Assembly: GCF_033042135.1 (NCBI RefSeq)
Contig: NZ_WBXM01000002.1
Location: 62,001-126,000 of the forward strand
Length of the DNA: 64,000 nt
Source of the DNA: Haloechinothrix sp033042135
GTDB taxonomy: Bacteria > Actinomycetota > Actinomycetes > Mycobacteriales > Pseudonocardiaceae
Direction of reading: 5' to 3'
Position numbers and translations under genes: made by a program. Of this stretch, positions 41,618 through 49,635 are shown in pieces. Every line of letters begins with the position of its first letter. Position 1 is the first letter of the stretch. The notes under the pieces are model-generated. The model saw nothing but the letters and a program-made list of their open reading frames with translations. It was not told the DNA's origin and made no database searches.

Positions 41618-43254
41618 GCCGCGACCCTCGCACGGTCAAGGATCGCGTCGATGCCCGCAGCGCCGAGGGAAGCGGGCAGCGTGCCGAACACCGCGCCCCG
41701 GTCGCCTGCGATGCGGCTGGCGCAGAACGCGTCGGCCACTGCGGGGTCACCGTGCCGCACCAGCAGCGAGGCCTGCAGTACCGTGGCCATGGTCTCCACC
41801 AGCCGCCTGGCGCGGTACTGGACCTCGCCGGTGTCGGTGAGCTCCTTGCCGAGCGCAGTGATGGCGTCGTCCAGGCGTTGATCGGCGCCCTCGGCCTTGC
41901 TGATCTCGGCGTGGAAGGCCTCGACCGACTCCGGCTGCTTGGCCATCGCGCGTAACGTGTCCAGCGCGGCGACGTTGCCGGAGCCTTCCCAGATCGACAC
42001 CAGCGGCGCCTCGCGGTAGAGCCGCGGCATGCCGGATTCCTCGACGTAGCCATTCCCGCCGAGGCATTCCAGCGCTTCAGCGGCGTGCTCGGGCCCCCGT
42101 TTGCAGACCCAGTACTTGCTCGCGGCCAACCCCAGCCTGCGGAAAGCGGCCTCTTGCTCGTCGCCCGCAGCCGCCCGGTCGGTTGCGCCCGCCAGCCGCA
42201 TCGCGACCAGCGTCGCCGCCTCGGCCTCCACCGCGAGGTCGGCGAGGACGTTGCGCATCAGCGGGGCATTGATCAACGTGTCGCCGAACGCGGCGCGGTG
42301 ATCGGCGTGGTGCACCGCCTGCACCGTGCCGTGGCGCATCCCGGCCGCGGCGCCGAGAGTGCAGTCCAGCCGCGTCATGTTCACCATGTCGATGATCGTG
42401 GGCACGCCCCGTCCCGGCTCGCCGACCGGCCAGCCGATCGCGTCCTCGTACTCGATCTCGGCGGAGGCGTTCGAGCGGTTACCGAGCTTGTCCTTCAGCC
42501 GTTGGAGGTGGATCCGGTTCCTCGTGCCATCCGGCAGCACCCGGGGCAGCAGGAAGCAGGTGAGCCCGTGCTCGGTCTGTGCCAACGTCAGGAAGATGTC
42601 CGACATCGGCGCCGAGGTGAACCACTTGTGCCCGGTCAGCGAGTAGCTGCCGTCGGCGTTCGGGGTGGCGGTCGTGGTGTTGCGGCGCACGTCCGAGCCA
42701 CCCTGCTTCTCGGTCATCGACATGCCCGCGATGAGCCCGCGCTTGGTGCCGGGCACCCGGAGCCCGTAGTCGTACTCGGGCGAGGCGAGCAGCGGCTCGT
42801 AGGTCGCCGCCAGCTCTGGGGAGTGCCGCAGCGCGGGCACGGCCGCGTAGGTCATCGAAATCGGGCATAGGTGACCTGGTTCGACCTGCATCCAGAGGTA
42901 CATCTTGGCCGCGCGGGCGACGTGTGCTCCGATGTCGCGTTGCCGCCACGGCGCGGCGTGCAGCCCGTGTCGGACGGAGACATCCATCAGCGTGTGCCAG
43001 TACGGGTGGAACTCGACCTCGTCGATGCGGTGCCCGTACCTGTCGTGGGTACGAAGCACGGGCGGGCACTCGTTGGCCAGCCGCCCCCAGCCCTGAGCTT
43101 GCTCGCTACCGGCGAGGGCGCCCAGTTCGTGGAGCTCGGCGGTGGCCCAGCCCGCGCCCTCCCGCTCGACGGATTCCAGCAGCGCGGGATCGTTGGCGAG
43201 GTCGCGGTCGACCAGCGGTGGCACCTGATTGGTGACCTCATGGGTGTGCGGCAT
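41614..43254 (-). CDS. AidB-like acyl-CoA dehydrogenase
   Basis: 546 aa FAD-dependent protein of the AidB branch: MTEKQGGSDVRRNTT and TGHKWFTSAPMSD in the beta domain, LGNRSNASAEIEYEDAIGW, and LGGNGYVEESGMPRLYREAPL in the C-terminal helical domain. AidB of E. coli binds DNA and has isovaleryl-CoA dehydrogenase activity; which role applies here is unclear. Coupling to a crotonase favours acyl-CoA metabolism. ATG at 43254, ribosome binding site GGAGG, overlapping the end of the tetR gene by 17 nt. Confidence 0.92.
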   Translation of the reverse strand: MPHTHEVTNQVPPLVDRDLANDPALLESVEREGAGWATAELHELGALAGSEQAQGWGRLANECPPVLRTHDRYGHRIDEVEFHPYWHTLMDVSVRHGLHAAPWRQRDIGAHVARAAKMYLWMQVEPGHLCPISMTYAAVPALRHSPELAATYEPLLASPEYDYGLRVPGTKRGLIAGMSMTEKQGGSDVRRNTTTATPNADGSYSLTGHKWFTSAPMSDIFLTLAQTEHGLTCFLLPRVLPDGTRNRIHLQRLKDKLGNRSNASAEIEYEDAIGWPVGEPGRGVPTIIDMVNMTRLDCTLGAAAGMRHGTVQAVHHADHRAAFGDTLINAPLMRNVLADLAVEAEAATLVAMRLAGATDRAAAGDEQEAAFRRLGLAASKYWVCKRGPEHAAEALECLGGNGYVEESGMPRLYREAPLVSIWEGSGNVAALDTLRAMAKQPESVEAFHAEISKAEGADQRLDDAITALGKELTDTGEVQYRARRLVETMATVLQASLLVRHGDPAVADAFCASRIAGDRGAVFGTLPASLGAAGIDAILDRARVAA

Positions 43255-43885
43255 GGTGTCCTCCGTTGCCGTCGGGTGGGGTGTCGCATGCGCTCCCGCC
43301 GAGCGCCTGGATGGCGAAGGTGCACAGCGTGGGTATGGCGTCGGCGTCGGCGCTCTCCGCGGTCAGCGGTCCGATCATGACCTCGGCGACGGCGCCGACG
43401 AGCGCCGCAGCCGCGATGTCGGCGTCCTGGGCTGGTAACACGCCTGCCGCGACACCTTCGGAGATGCGGCGGGCCACGATGTCGCGGAACGCCTGTCGGA
43501 ACACCAGCCGTTGCTGCTCCACGGGGGCATCCACGGGCTCGGCGAGCAGGGCGTAGGCCAGCCGGGGTGCTTTCAGCGCGCGGGTGGCAAAGGTCTCGAT
43601 CACGGCGGTGATGCGGTCGGTCACTTCTGATGCGCTGGCCGAGGCTTGCTCGACCGCGGCGACCTCGCGCTCGACCACCCTGCGGAACAGCTCAGCGACC
43701 AGCTCGGCCTTGCTGGGGAAGTGGCGGTACACGCTGCCGGTGGCCACGCCCGCCGCTGCGGCCACGGCCGCCACCGAACAGCCCGCGTAGCCCCGTTCGG
43801 CCAGCAGCCGTACGGCCGCGTCCAGCAGCAGCTCGCGCTGGGCGTCGAGCCTGGCCTGTACGTCAGGGGTCCTACGGTAGGGCAT
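43238..43885 (-). CDS. TetR-family regulator
   Basis: 215 aa. The N-terminal helix-turn-helix (about residues 17-60: LLDAAVRLLAERGYAGCSVAAVAAAAGVATGSVYRHFPSKAEL, shown in parts) has the family's YxHFPSK end. The variable C-terminal domain would bind a ligand, plausibly an acyl-CoA given the co-transcribed genes. No ribosome binding site precedes the ATG at 43885, and a palindrome begins 6 nt upstream, suggesting a leaderless, autorepressed transcript. Confidence 0.9.
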   Translation of the reverse strand: MPYRRTPDVQARLDAQRELLLDAAVRLLAERGYAGCSVAAVAAAAGVATGSVYRHFPSKAELVAELFRRVVEREVAAVEQASASASEVTDRITAVIETFATRALKAPRLAYALLAEPVDAPVEQQRLVFRQAFRDIVARRISEGVAAGVLPAQDADIAAAALVGAVAEVMIGPLTAESADADAIPTLCTFAIQALGGSACDTPPDGNGGHHAAHP

Positions 43886-43890
43886 GGTTG

Positions 43891-43911
43891 TAGTGAACCA
43901 GTGATTCACTA
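43891..43911. promoter_or_regulatory. Candidate TetR operator
   Basis: TAGTGAA (43891-43897) and TTCACTA (43905-43911) form an inverted repeat with a 7-bp spacer directly upstream of the tetR-family ATG. Geometry and place are typical for TetR self-repression. Confidence 0.65.
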
Positions 43912-44052
43912 CTTCACGCAAGGGCGCGTCCGCTCGCTATGCGGGCGCCGGGTGCCGCGGCTATGATCGCCTTCCAATCCCGCTTACCTGCTACAGAGGG
44001 CCAGCCACCCGCTGATCCCCCCTCGCGGCTGGAGGAGATCAAGAGACACACG

Positions 44053-44757
44053 CTAGGCGTACATGGCCAGCCAGATGGCGATGTAATGGGTGATTGCGGC
44101 CACGGCGGTGAAGGCGTGGAAGACCTCGTGGTAGCCGAAGGTCTCCGGCCACAGCCGGGGACGCCGGGTGGCGTAGACGACGCTACCCGCGGTGTAGAGG
44201 GCGCCGCCGACAAGTAGCAACACCAGCGCGGCGACGCCGGCATGCTGGAGCAGGTCGGGCAGCACGAACACGGCGACCCAGCCGAGCGCGATGTAGACCG
44301 GCACGCCGAGCCACGCGGGCGCCGCGGGCCACAGCAGCTTGAGGGCCACGCCTGCCAGCGCGCCGCTCCACACTACGGCCAGCACGACGTAGCCGGTCGG
44401 CTGGGTCATGGCCAGCAGCGTGAACGGGGTATAGGTGCCCGCGATGAACAGGAAGATCATGGAGTGGTCGAGCCGTCTCATCCACAGGTAGATGCGGCGG
44501 CTCCGCCAGGTGCGCCGGTGGTACAGCGCGCTGACCCCGAACACGCCGAGCACCGTCAGCGCGTAGATCGACGTGGCCAGCGCCGCCAGTGCGGAGACCG
44601 TCGACGCCGCGAGCGCAACCAGCGTCGCTCCCGCCGCGAGCGCGACGAAGAACGACCACAGGTGGATCCACCCTCGCAGGCGCGGCCGGTAGGCGACCTC
44701 GAGGATCGGGCTCCTGGTTGACTTCCCCGCAGGTGAGGTGTTCGTCGCAGCACTCAC
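44053..44757 (-). CDS. Hemolysin III family membrane protein
   Basis: 234 aa with seven hydrophobic helices. Family motifs are SALYHRRTW, RLDHSMIFLFIAGTYTPF and GYHEVFHAFTAVAAITHY, giving the conserved His residues thought to bind Zn as in PAQR receptors. The name hemolysin is historical; function in actinomycetes is unknown. The start is the GTG at 44757 (VSAATNTSPAG); the frame stays open to 45501 but overlaps the prenyl synthase gene. Conserved pairing with the divergent prenyl synthase gene (Rv1085c/Rv1086). Confidence 0.9.
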   Translation of the reverse strand: MSAATNTSPAGKSTRSPILEVAYRPRLRGWIHLWSFFVALAAGATLVALAASTVSALAALATSIYALTVLGVFGVSALYHRRTWRSRRIYLWMRRLDHSMIFLFIAGTYTPFTLLAMTQPTGYVVLAVVWSGALAGVALKLLWPAAPAWLGVPVYIALGWVAVFVLPDLLQHAGVAALVLLLVGGALYTAGSVVYATRRPRLWPETFGYHEVFHAFTAVAAITHYIAIWLAMYA

Positions 44758-44865
44758 GCCAGCAAGGTTACGCCAGCGTAGGTTGCCATGGCACTCGGTA
44801 TGGGACGTGGCGCTCGGCACGGTCCGTGTCACGGGGTCGCGACGGCCTGCGTAGGCTGCTGGGGC

Positions 44866-45642
44866 GTGAGTGTCCGGTCGTTCCTCTCCAGCCTCGTGTA
44901 CAGCGCCTACAGCCGGAGACTGATCAAGCAGGCAGGCGGGCGCACGCCGCGGCATATCGCCGTGATCCTCGACGGCAACCGGCGGTGGGCCAGGGAAGCG
45001 GGTTTCACCGACGTCAGCGACGGCCACCGCATCGGTGCGCTGAAGATCGCGCACCTGCTGCAGTGGTGCCGGGAGGCGGGCGTCGAGGTGGTCACGCTCT
45101 TCCTGCTGTCCATGGACAACCTCAAAAGGGAGAACGAGGAAGTCCATGCGCTGCTCGAGATCATCGCCGGGGTGGTCGACGAGCTGGCTGGCCAGAGCCA
45201 ACCGTGGCGGCTGCGCATCGTCGGCGCGCTCGACATGCTGCCCCACGACATCGCGACGCAGCTCAGCGCCGCCGCGATGCGTACCAGCTCGCGCTCGGGC
45301 ATGGAGGTCAACGTGGCTGTCGGTTACGGGGGCAGGCAGGAGATCGCCTACGCGGTGCGGCGGCTGCTCGAGCAACACGCCAGCGAGGGGACGTCGATCG
45401 AAGAGCTCGCCAGGACCCTCGACGTGGATCATATTTCGGAATATCTCTACACGTCCGGTCAGCCGGATCCGGACCTGATTATCCGGACCTCGGGAGAGCA
45501 ACGTTTGTCCGGATTTTTGTTGTGGCAGTCGGCGAACTCGGAATTTTGGTTCACTGAAGCATACTGGCCTGCTTTCCGGCGCGTCGATTTCTTGCGAGCG
45601 CTACGCGATTTCGCGTGCCGGGAGCGGAGGTACGGTTCGTAG
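44866..45642 (+). CDS. Cis-prenyl (Z-farnesyl) diphosphate synthase
   Basis: 258 aa. Cis-prenyltransferase fold: HIAVILDGNRRWAR with the catalytic Asp, LFLLSMDNLKRENEE, and LIIRTSGEQRLSGFLLWQSANSEFWF. In mycobacteria the copy next to hemolysin III (Rv1086) makes short Z,E-farnesyl diphosphate for the decaprenyl-phosphate carrier, so that product is inferred here; chain length is not readable from sequence. Start GTG 44866. The last 200 nt are noticeably less GC-rich at third positions than the rest. Confidence 0.93.
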   Translation: MSVRSFLSSLVYSAYSRRLIKQAGGRTPRHIAVILDGNRRWAREAGFTDVSDGHRIGALKIAHLLQWCREAGVEVVTLFLLSMDNLKRENEEVHALLEIIAGVVDELAGQSQPWRLRIVGALDMLPHDIATQLSAAAMRTSSRSGMEVNVAVGYGGRQEIAYAVRRLLEQHASEGTSIEELARTLDVDHISEYLYTSGQPDPDLIIRTSGEQRLSGFLLWQSANSEFWFTEAYWPAFRRVDFLRALRDFACRERRYGS

Positions 45643-45648
45643 CCGGGG

Positions 45649-45685
45649 CCGCCGGCCCCGGGGGAGTGGCCCCCGGGGCCGGCGG
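45649..45685. terminator. Very strong bidirectional terminator
   Basis: Sixteen-bp perfect GC-rich stem (45649-45664; 45670-45685) with a 5-nt loop, between the convergent prenyl synthase gene and the small secreted-protein gene. Confidence 0.88.
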
Positions 45686-45689
45686 ACGG

Positions 45690-45944
45690 CTAGTTGCTTA
45701 AGGAGTCCGCCACCAGGGCCGGAGTCAGTGCGACGCCGGTGTACGCGCTCGACACCAGTGAGGCCGCACCGTATCCCGCGGCGCCCCCGCCCTCGTTGAA
45801 CTGGTGGAAGGCTTGCTCGTAGGTGATGTTCCCGTCACCGACGTGCGGCTCGTCCACGGCGTCGGCAGGCACGGCCGCCGCCGTGCCGCCGAGCATCATC
45901 AGTCCAGCTGCGGTTGCTGCCACGAAACCGGCTTTCTTAATCAC
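45690..45944 (-). CDS. Small secreted protein, 84 aa
   Basis: GTG at 45944 has GAGGAG 7 nt upstream. A textbook signal peptide (IKKAGFVAATAAGLMMLGGTAAA, in parts) is followed by a mature chain of about 58 residues, acidic at its start (DAVDEPHVGDGN), with FHQFNEGGGAAGYGAASLV and no Cys. No family is recognised. The long (>600 nt) divergent gap to phoH2, including an AT-rich island, suggests elaborate regulation. Strong export signal and own terminator make the gene likely real. Confidence 0.8.
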   Translation of the reverse strand: MIKKAGFVAATAAGLMMLGGTAAAVPADAVDEPHVGDGNITYEQAFHQFNEGGGAAGYGAASLVSSAYTGVALTPALVADSLSN

Positions 45945-46099
45945 GATATTACTCCTCGATGTTCCGGATACTTTCGATTCCGGATCGCGTTCTCGGCGCG
46001 GTCCGTAATGGAAACTATCGCCGCTCGAACTGTTCGGCGAGCGCGGTTGCACTATTGTGTGACGGCTGCGTGTCGCTATTCCCCGAACAGGTGATCCTC

Positions 46100-46195
46100 T
46101 ATTGGTAAGTACGGTTGAAAATCATGAGATACCGCCGGTTTTCGATAAAATACAATATATACTCTAAAGTAATGAAAAAGGACATAGTGTCCTGT
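46100..46195. other. AT-rich island with palindrome, divergent promoter region
   Basis: About 95 nt of markedly low GC (for example CGATAAAATACAATATATAC) contrast with ~70% GC around. AGGACA-TAG-TGTCCT (46179-46193) is a perfect 6-bp dyad at its right end. It lies in the 614-nt gap between the small secreted-protein gene (minus) and phoH2 (plus). It is a likely promoter or nucleoid-protein (Lsr2-like) site. The remaining gap (46195-46558) is GC-rich and may contain a short ORF overlapping phoH2. Confidence 0.6.
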
Positions 46196-46283
46196 CGGGA
46201 TCGGGGCACGAGCGCCGGTGAGCACGAGGCGACCGCGCGCTGACCGTGATGGGATGGTGACGTGACGAGTTGGCCAACCCCGG

Positions 46284-46562
46284 GTGTTGCGTCCTGCGCG
46301 ATGGGCGGGCAAGCGGGTAGTTTTCGGAGGTGATACCTCGCGATCAGGAGCGGGGTATCGCGGGAGGCCCTGGTCGTGGCTGCACGGTAGCCGAGCGACG
46401 AAAGGAGGGCACGGAACGCACGCGGAGGTCGGCACCCGGCTTCTGTGGTACCACGCTCCCCGGTCCGGGAGGCGCTCGGAACGGGGCATACCAGCCAGGG
46501 CATTGCCCGGCCGAACCGAGTGTGGGTGTGGTGCCACGCCCGATCAAGGGAGATTGCCGTGA
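46284..46562 (+). CDS. Candidate PhoAT-like antitoxin ORF overlapping phoH2
   Basis: An open frame of up to 92 codons ends at TGA 46560-46562, overlapping the phoH2 GTG (46559) as GTGA. In mycobacteria, phoH2 is preceded by the antitoxin gene phoAT with the same kind of overlap. Against it: the frame has lower third-position GC (roughly 60%) than the surrounding genes, no obvious start (TTG at 46284), and a basic, Gly/Arg-rich product I cannot match. Recorded as a hypothesis. Confidence 0.25.
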   Translation: MLRPARWAGKRVVFGGDTSRSGAGYRGRPWSWLHGSRATKGGHGTHAEVGTRLLWYHAPRSGRRSERGIPARALPGRTECGCGATPDQGRLP

Positions 46563-47974
46563 CTGCGCAGCGTTCGTCCTGCTCCTCGTCCCGTGGACCT
46601 GCCGCCAGCCGTCCCGAGATCGCGCCGCATGCGACCGCGTCGGACCGGAAAGCCCCGGGTGAGCACGCCCCGACCCCGCAGACGTACGTGCTGGACACGT
46701 CGGTGTTGCTCGCCGACCCGTGGGCGATGACCCGTTTCGCCGAGCACCACGTCGTGCTGCCGTTGGTGGTGGTCGGCGAGTTGGAGGCCAAGCGGCATCA
46801 CCCCGAACTGGGCTGGTTCGCCCGCGAGGCACTGCGCCTGCTCGACGACCTGCGCAGGAAGCACGGCAGGTTGGATCATCCCGTTGCCGTTTCAGCGGAA
46901 GGCGGGACAGTACAGGTCGAGCTCAACCACTCCGATCCGGAAGTGCTCCCCGCAGGTTTCCGCACCGACAGCAACGACCACCGGATCCTGGCGTGTGCGC
47001 TGAACCTCAGCTCGGAAGGTCGTGAGGTCACGCTGGTCACCAAGGACGTGCCGCTGCGCGTCAAGGCCGGTTCGGTCGGTCTGGTAGCCGATGAGTACCG
47101 CGCGCAGGAGGTGGTGCCGTCGGGGTGGACCGGCATGGCCGATGCGGACGTGCCCAAAGAAGCGCTGGACCAGCTCTTCGCCAACAAGGCGGTCGACCTC
47201 GCCGACTTCGGTCGTGCCGACCTCACGGAACTGCCGTGCCACACTGGCGTCCGGCTGCTGGCTGGTACGGCGAGCGCGCTGGGCAGGGTCACCGCCGACA
47301 AGACGGTGCGGCTGGTTCGCGGTGACACGGAGGCATTCGGGGTGCACGGCCGGTCGGCCGAACAGCGCATCGCGCTCGATCTGCTGCTCGACCCCGAGAT
47401 CGGCATCCTCTCCCTCGGTGGGCGTGCCGGTACCGGGAAGTCGGCGCTGGCCATGTGCGCGGGTCTCGAGGCGGTGATGGAACGCAGGTCACACCGCAAG
47501 GTGGTGGTGTTCCGGCCGGTGTACGCGGTGGGCGGGCAGAACCTCGGTTACCTGCCCGGCACCGAGAACGAGAAGATGCAGCCGTGGGCGCAGGCCGTGT
47601 TCGACACGCTGGGCGCGCTGGTGAGCCAGAACGTGCTCGACGAGGTCTTCGACCGCGGCATGCTGGAGGTGCTGCCGCTGACCCACATCAGGGGCCGTTC
47701 GCTGCACGACTCGTTCGTCATCGTCGACGAGGCCCAGTCCCTGGAACGCAACGTGCTACTCACGGTGCTGTCCCGGCTGGGAACGGCCTCGCGGGTGGTG
47801 CTCACCCACGACGTCGCGCAACGGGACAACCTCCGCGTGGGGCGTTACGACGGGGTCGCCGCGGTGATCGAGAAGCTCAAGGGACACCCGCTGTTCGCGC
47901 ACATCACGCTCAACCGCTCGGAACGCTCACCGATCGCGGCGCTGGTCACCGAGATGCTCGAGGAACACGGCTGA
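46559..47974 (+). CDS. phoH2: PhoH2-like PIN-domain RNase/helicase
   Basis: 471 aa fusion. A disordered N terminus (about 40 residues) leads to a PIN endoribonuclease domain (YVLDTSVLLADPWAM, first acidic residue; GELEAKRHH; DSNDHRILACAL) and a C-terminal PhoH ATPase with Walker A SLGGRAGTGKSALA near residue 286 and Walker B FVIVDEAQS. Mycobacterial PhoH2 unwinds and cleaves RNA and is the toxin of a type II pair. The start GTG has AAGGGAG 7 nt upstream. Confidence 0.94.
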   Translation: MTAQRSSCSSSRGPAASRPEIAPHATASDRKAPGEHAPTPQTYVLDTSVLLADPWAMTRFAEHHVVLPLVVVGELEAKRHHPELGWFAREALRLLDDLRRKHGRLDHPVAVSAEGGTVQVELNHSDPEVLPAGFRTDSNDHRILACALNLSSEGREVTLVTKDVPLRVKAGSVGLVADEYRAQEVVPSGWTGMADADVPKEALDQLFANKAVDLADFGRADLTELPCHTGVRLLAGTASALGRVTADKTVRLVRGDTEAFGVHGRSAEQRIALDLLLDPEIGILSLGGRAGTGKSALAMCAGLEAVMERRSHRKVVVFRPVYAVGGQNLGYLPGTENEKMQPWAQAVFDTLGALVSQNVLDEVFDRGMLEVLPLTHIRGRSLHDSFVIVDEAQSLERNVLLTVLSRLGTASRVVLTHDVAQRDNLRVGRYDGVAAVIEKLKGHPLFAHITLNRSERSPIAALVTEMLEEHG

Positions 47975-47982
47975 CGGGAAGT

Positions 47983-48039
47983 GGGGGCCGAACGTGGCGC
48001 CGGTGCCGTAGCAGGCATCCGACGTCACGTTCGGCCCCC
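47983..48039. terminator. Terminator hairpin, divergent member of the GAACGT family
   Basis: Thirteen-bp perfect arms (GGGGGCCGAACGT at 47983-47995; complement at 48027-48039) separated by 31 nt, between the convergent phoH2 and guaB1 genes. The core matches the GAACGT...ACGTTC family, but the arms are opened by an inserted loop. Confidence 0.8.
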
Positions 48040-48044
48040 GGAGC

Positions 48045-49484
48045 TCACCAGCCGTACGGGGTGGGGTGTCCCTCTGCGAAGCCCGCAGTGGACTGAACCC
48101 CGACGACGGCGCGTTCGGCGAACTCGGAGAGGTTCCGCGCGCCCGAGTAGGTGCAAGCCGAACGCAGACCCGAGCAGATCGTGTCCAGCAGGTCCTCCAC
48201 TCCGGGGGCCTTCGGGTCAAGTGCCATGCGAGAGGACGAGATGCCTTCCTCGAACAGCGCTTTCCGTGCCTGGTCGAACGGGCTCTCGCCGCTGGTGCGG
48301 GCACCGACGGCACGCTTCGATGCCATCCCGAAGGACTCCTTGTACGGCCTGCCGTGCTCGTCGTAACGCAGATCGCCGGGAGACTCGTAGGTACCGGCGA
48401 ACCACGAGCCGACCATCACGGCCGAGGCGCCCGCGGCCAGCGCCAGCGCGACGTCCCTCGGGTGCCGCACCCCGCCGTCGGCCCAGACGTGCGCGCCCAG
48501 CTCCCGCGCGGTTCGGGCGCACTCGGCGACGGCGGAGAACTGTGGCCTGCCGACACCGGTCATCATCCGCGTCGTGCACATCGCCCCTGGGCCGACCCCG
48601 ACCTTCACCACGTCGGCGCCTGCCTCGACGAGGTCGCGGGTGCCCTCGGCGGTGACCACGTTGCCCGCCACGACAGGCACCTCGGGCGAAACCGAGCGCA
48701 CCGCCTGTAGCGCGCTTCGCATCTTGTCCTGGTGCCCGTGCGCGGTGTCCACGACGAGTACGTCGATCCCCGCGTCGAGCAGCGAGCGGGCCTTGGTGGC
48801 GACGTCCCCGTTGACGCCGATCGCGGCAGCGACCCGCAACCGCCCGTGCCGGTCGACCGCAGGCGTATACAGCTCGGCCCGCAGCGCGGCAACCGGGGTG
48901 AGCACACCTGCCAGCCTGCCAGCCTGGTCGAGTCCGAGCGCGAGCGAGCCACCCCGCGAGTGCAGCTCGTCGAAGACCTTGCGCGGTGGCGTGTCCACGG
49001 GCAACGTGACCAGCGGCGGCTCGGCTACCTCGCCGAGACGCGTGAACCGGTCGACGCCGGAGCAGGTCTCCTCCCGCACGATCCCGACCGGCTTGCCGTC
49101 GTCGTCGACGACGACGGCCGCGCCGTGCGCGCGCTTACCGATGAGGTTCAGCGCGTCCACCACGGCGTCGCCAGGGGTGAGGACCAGCGGGGTGTCCCAG
49201 ACGGTGTCCCTGTCCTTGACCCAGGACACGATGTGTGCCACGGCGGTGGGATCGACGTCCTGGGGCAGCACCACGAGCCCGCCCCTGCGCGCCACGGTTT
49301 CCGCCATACGCCTGCCCGCGACGGCGGTCATGTTCGACACCACGATCGGGATCGTGGTGCCCGTGCCGTCGAGTCCGGCGAGGTCGACATCGAAGCGGGA
49401 CTCGACAGACGTGCGCGTCGGCACGAGGAACACGTCGTCGTACGTCAGCTCGTGGCTGGGCGTCTCATCATTCAAGAACCGCAC
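48045..49484 (-). CDS. guaB1: GuaB1-family IMP dehydrogenase-related protein (GMP reductase)
   Basis: 479 aa (beta/alpha)8 barrel with the catalytic Cys303 in GVGPGAMCTTRMMTGVG and two CBS motifs (about 95-205) inserted in the barrel. Mycobacterial GuaB1 proteins were shown to be GMP reductases in purine salvage rather than IMP dehydrogenases, so that activity is inferred. TYDDVFLVPTRTSVESRFDVDL at the start and the C-terminal GARTSGESPF flap are family features. Start ATG 49484. Confidence 0.92.
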   Translation of the reverse strand: MRFLNDETPSHELTYDDVFLVPTRTSVESRFDVDLAGLDGTGTTIPIVVSNMTAVAGRRMAETVARRGGLVVLPQDVDPTAVAHIVSWVKDRDTVWDTPLVLTPGDAVVDALNLIGKRAHGAAVVVDDDGKPVGIVREETCSGVDRFTRLGEVAEPPLVTLPVDTPPRKVFDELHSRGGSLALGLDQAGRLAGVLTPVAALRAELYTPAVDRHGRLRVAAAIGVNGDVATKARSLLDAGIDVLVVDTAHGHQDKMRSALQAVRSVSPEVPVVAGNVVTAEGTRDLVEAGADVVKVGVGPGAMCTTRMMTGVGRPQFSAVAECARTARELGAHVWADGGVRHPRDVALALAAGASAVMVGSWFAGTYESPGDLRYDEHGRPYKESFGMASKRAVGARTSGESPFDQARKALFEEGISSSRMALDPKAPGVEDLLDTICSGLRSACTYSGARNLSEFAERAVVGVQSTAGFAEGHPTPYGW

Positions 49485-49525
49485 ACCACCACGCTACGCG
49501 CCCAGCACCGGCGCCGGGCGCGTAG

Positions 49526-49620
49526 CCCCCGTGTCCGGCATTCGGACCTACCGAACGCCGGACACGGGGTGCCACAGCGCCGGACACGGGGTGCCACAGC
49601 GCCGGACACGGGGTGCCCGG
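49526..49620. repeat. 22-bp tandem repeat x3 with hairpin
   Basis: Three units of about 22 bp starting at 49556, 49578 and 49600 share CGCCGGACACGGGGTGCC. The reverse complement of this motif lies at 49526-49545, so the first unit can form a near-perfect stem of about 19 bp with it, leaving a 5-nt loop. Located between the same-strand fumC and guaB1 genes, it may terminate the fumC transcript. Confidence 0.85.
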
Positions 49621-49635
49621 GCGCGGCCGGACCCG

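Noticed and set aside
46195..46558. Riboswitch (c-di-AMP/ydaO type) upstream of phoH2
   Set aside because: Local hairpins exist (for example GATACC/GGTATC), but none of the conserved core sequence of that riboswitch could be recognised.
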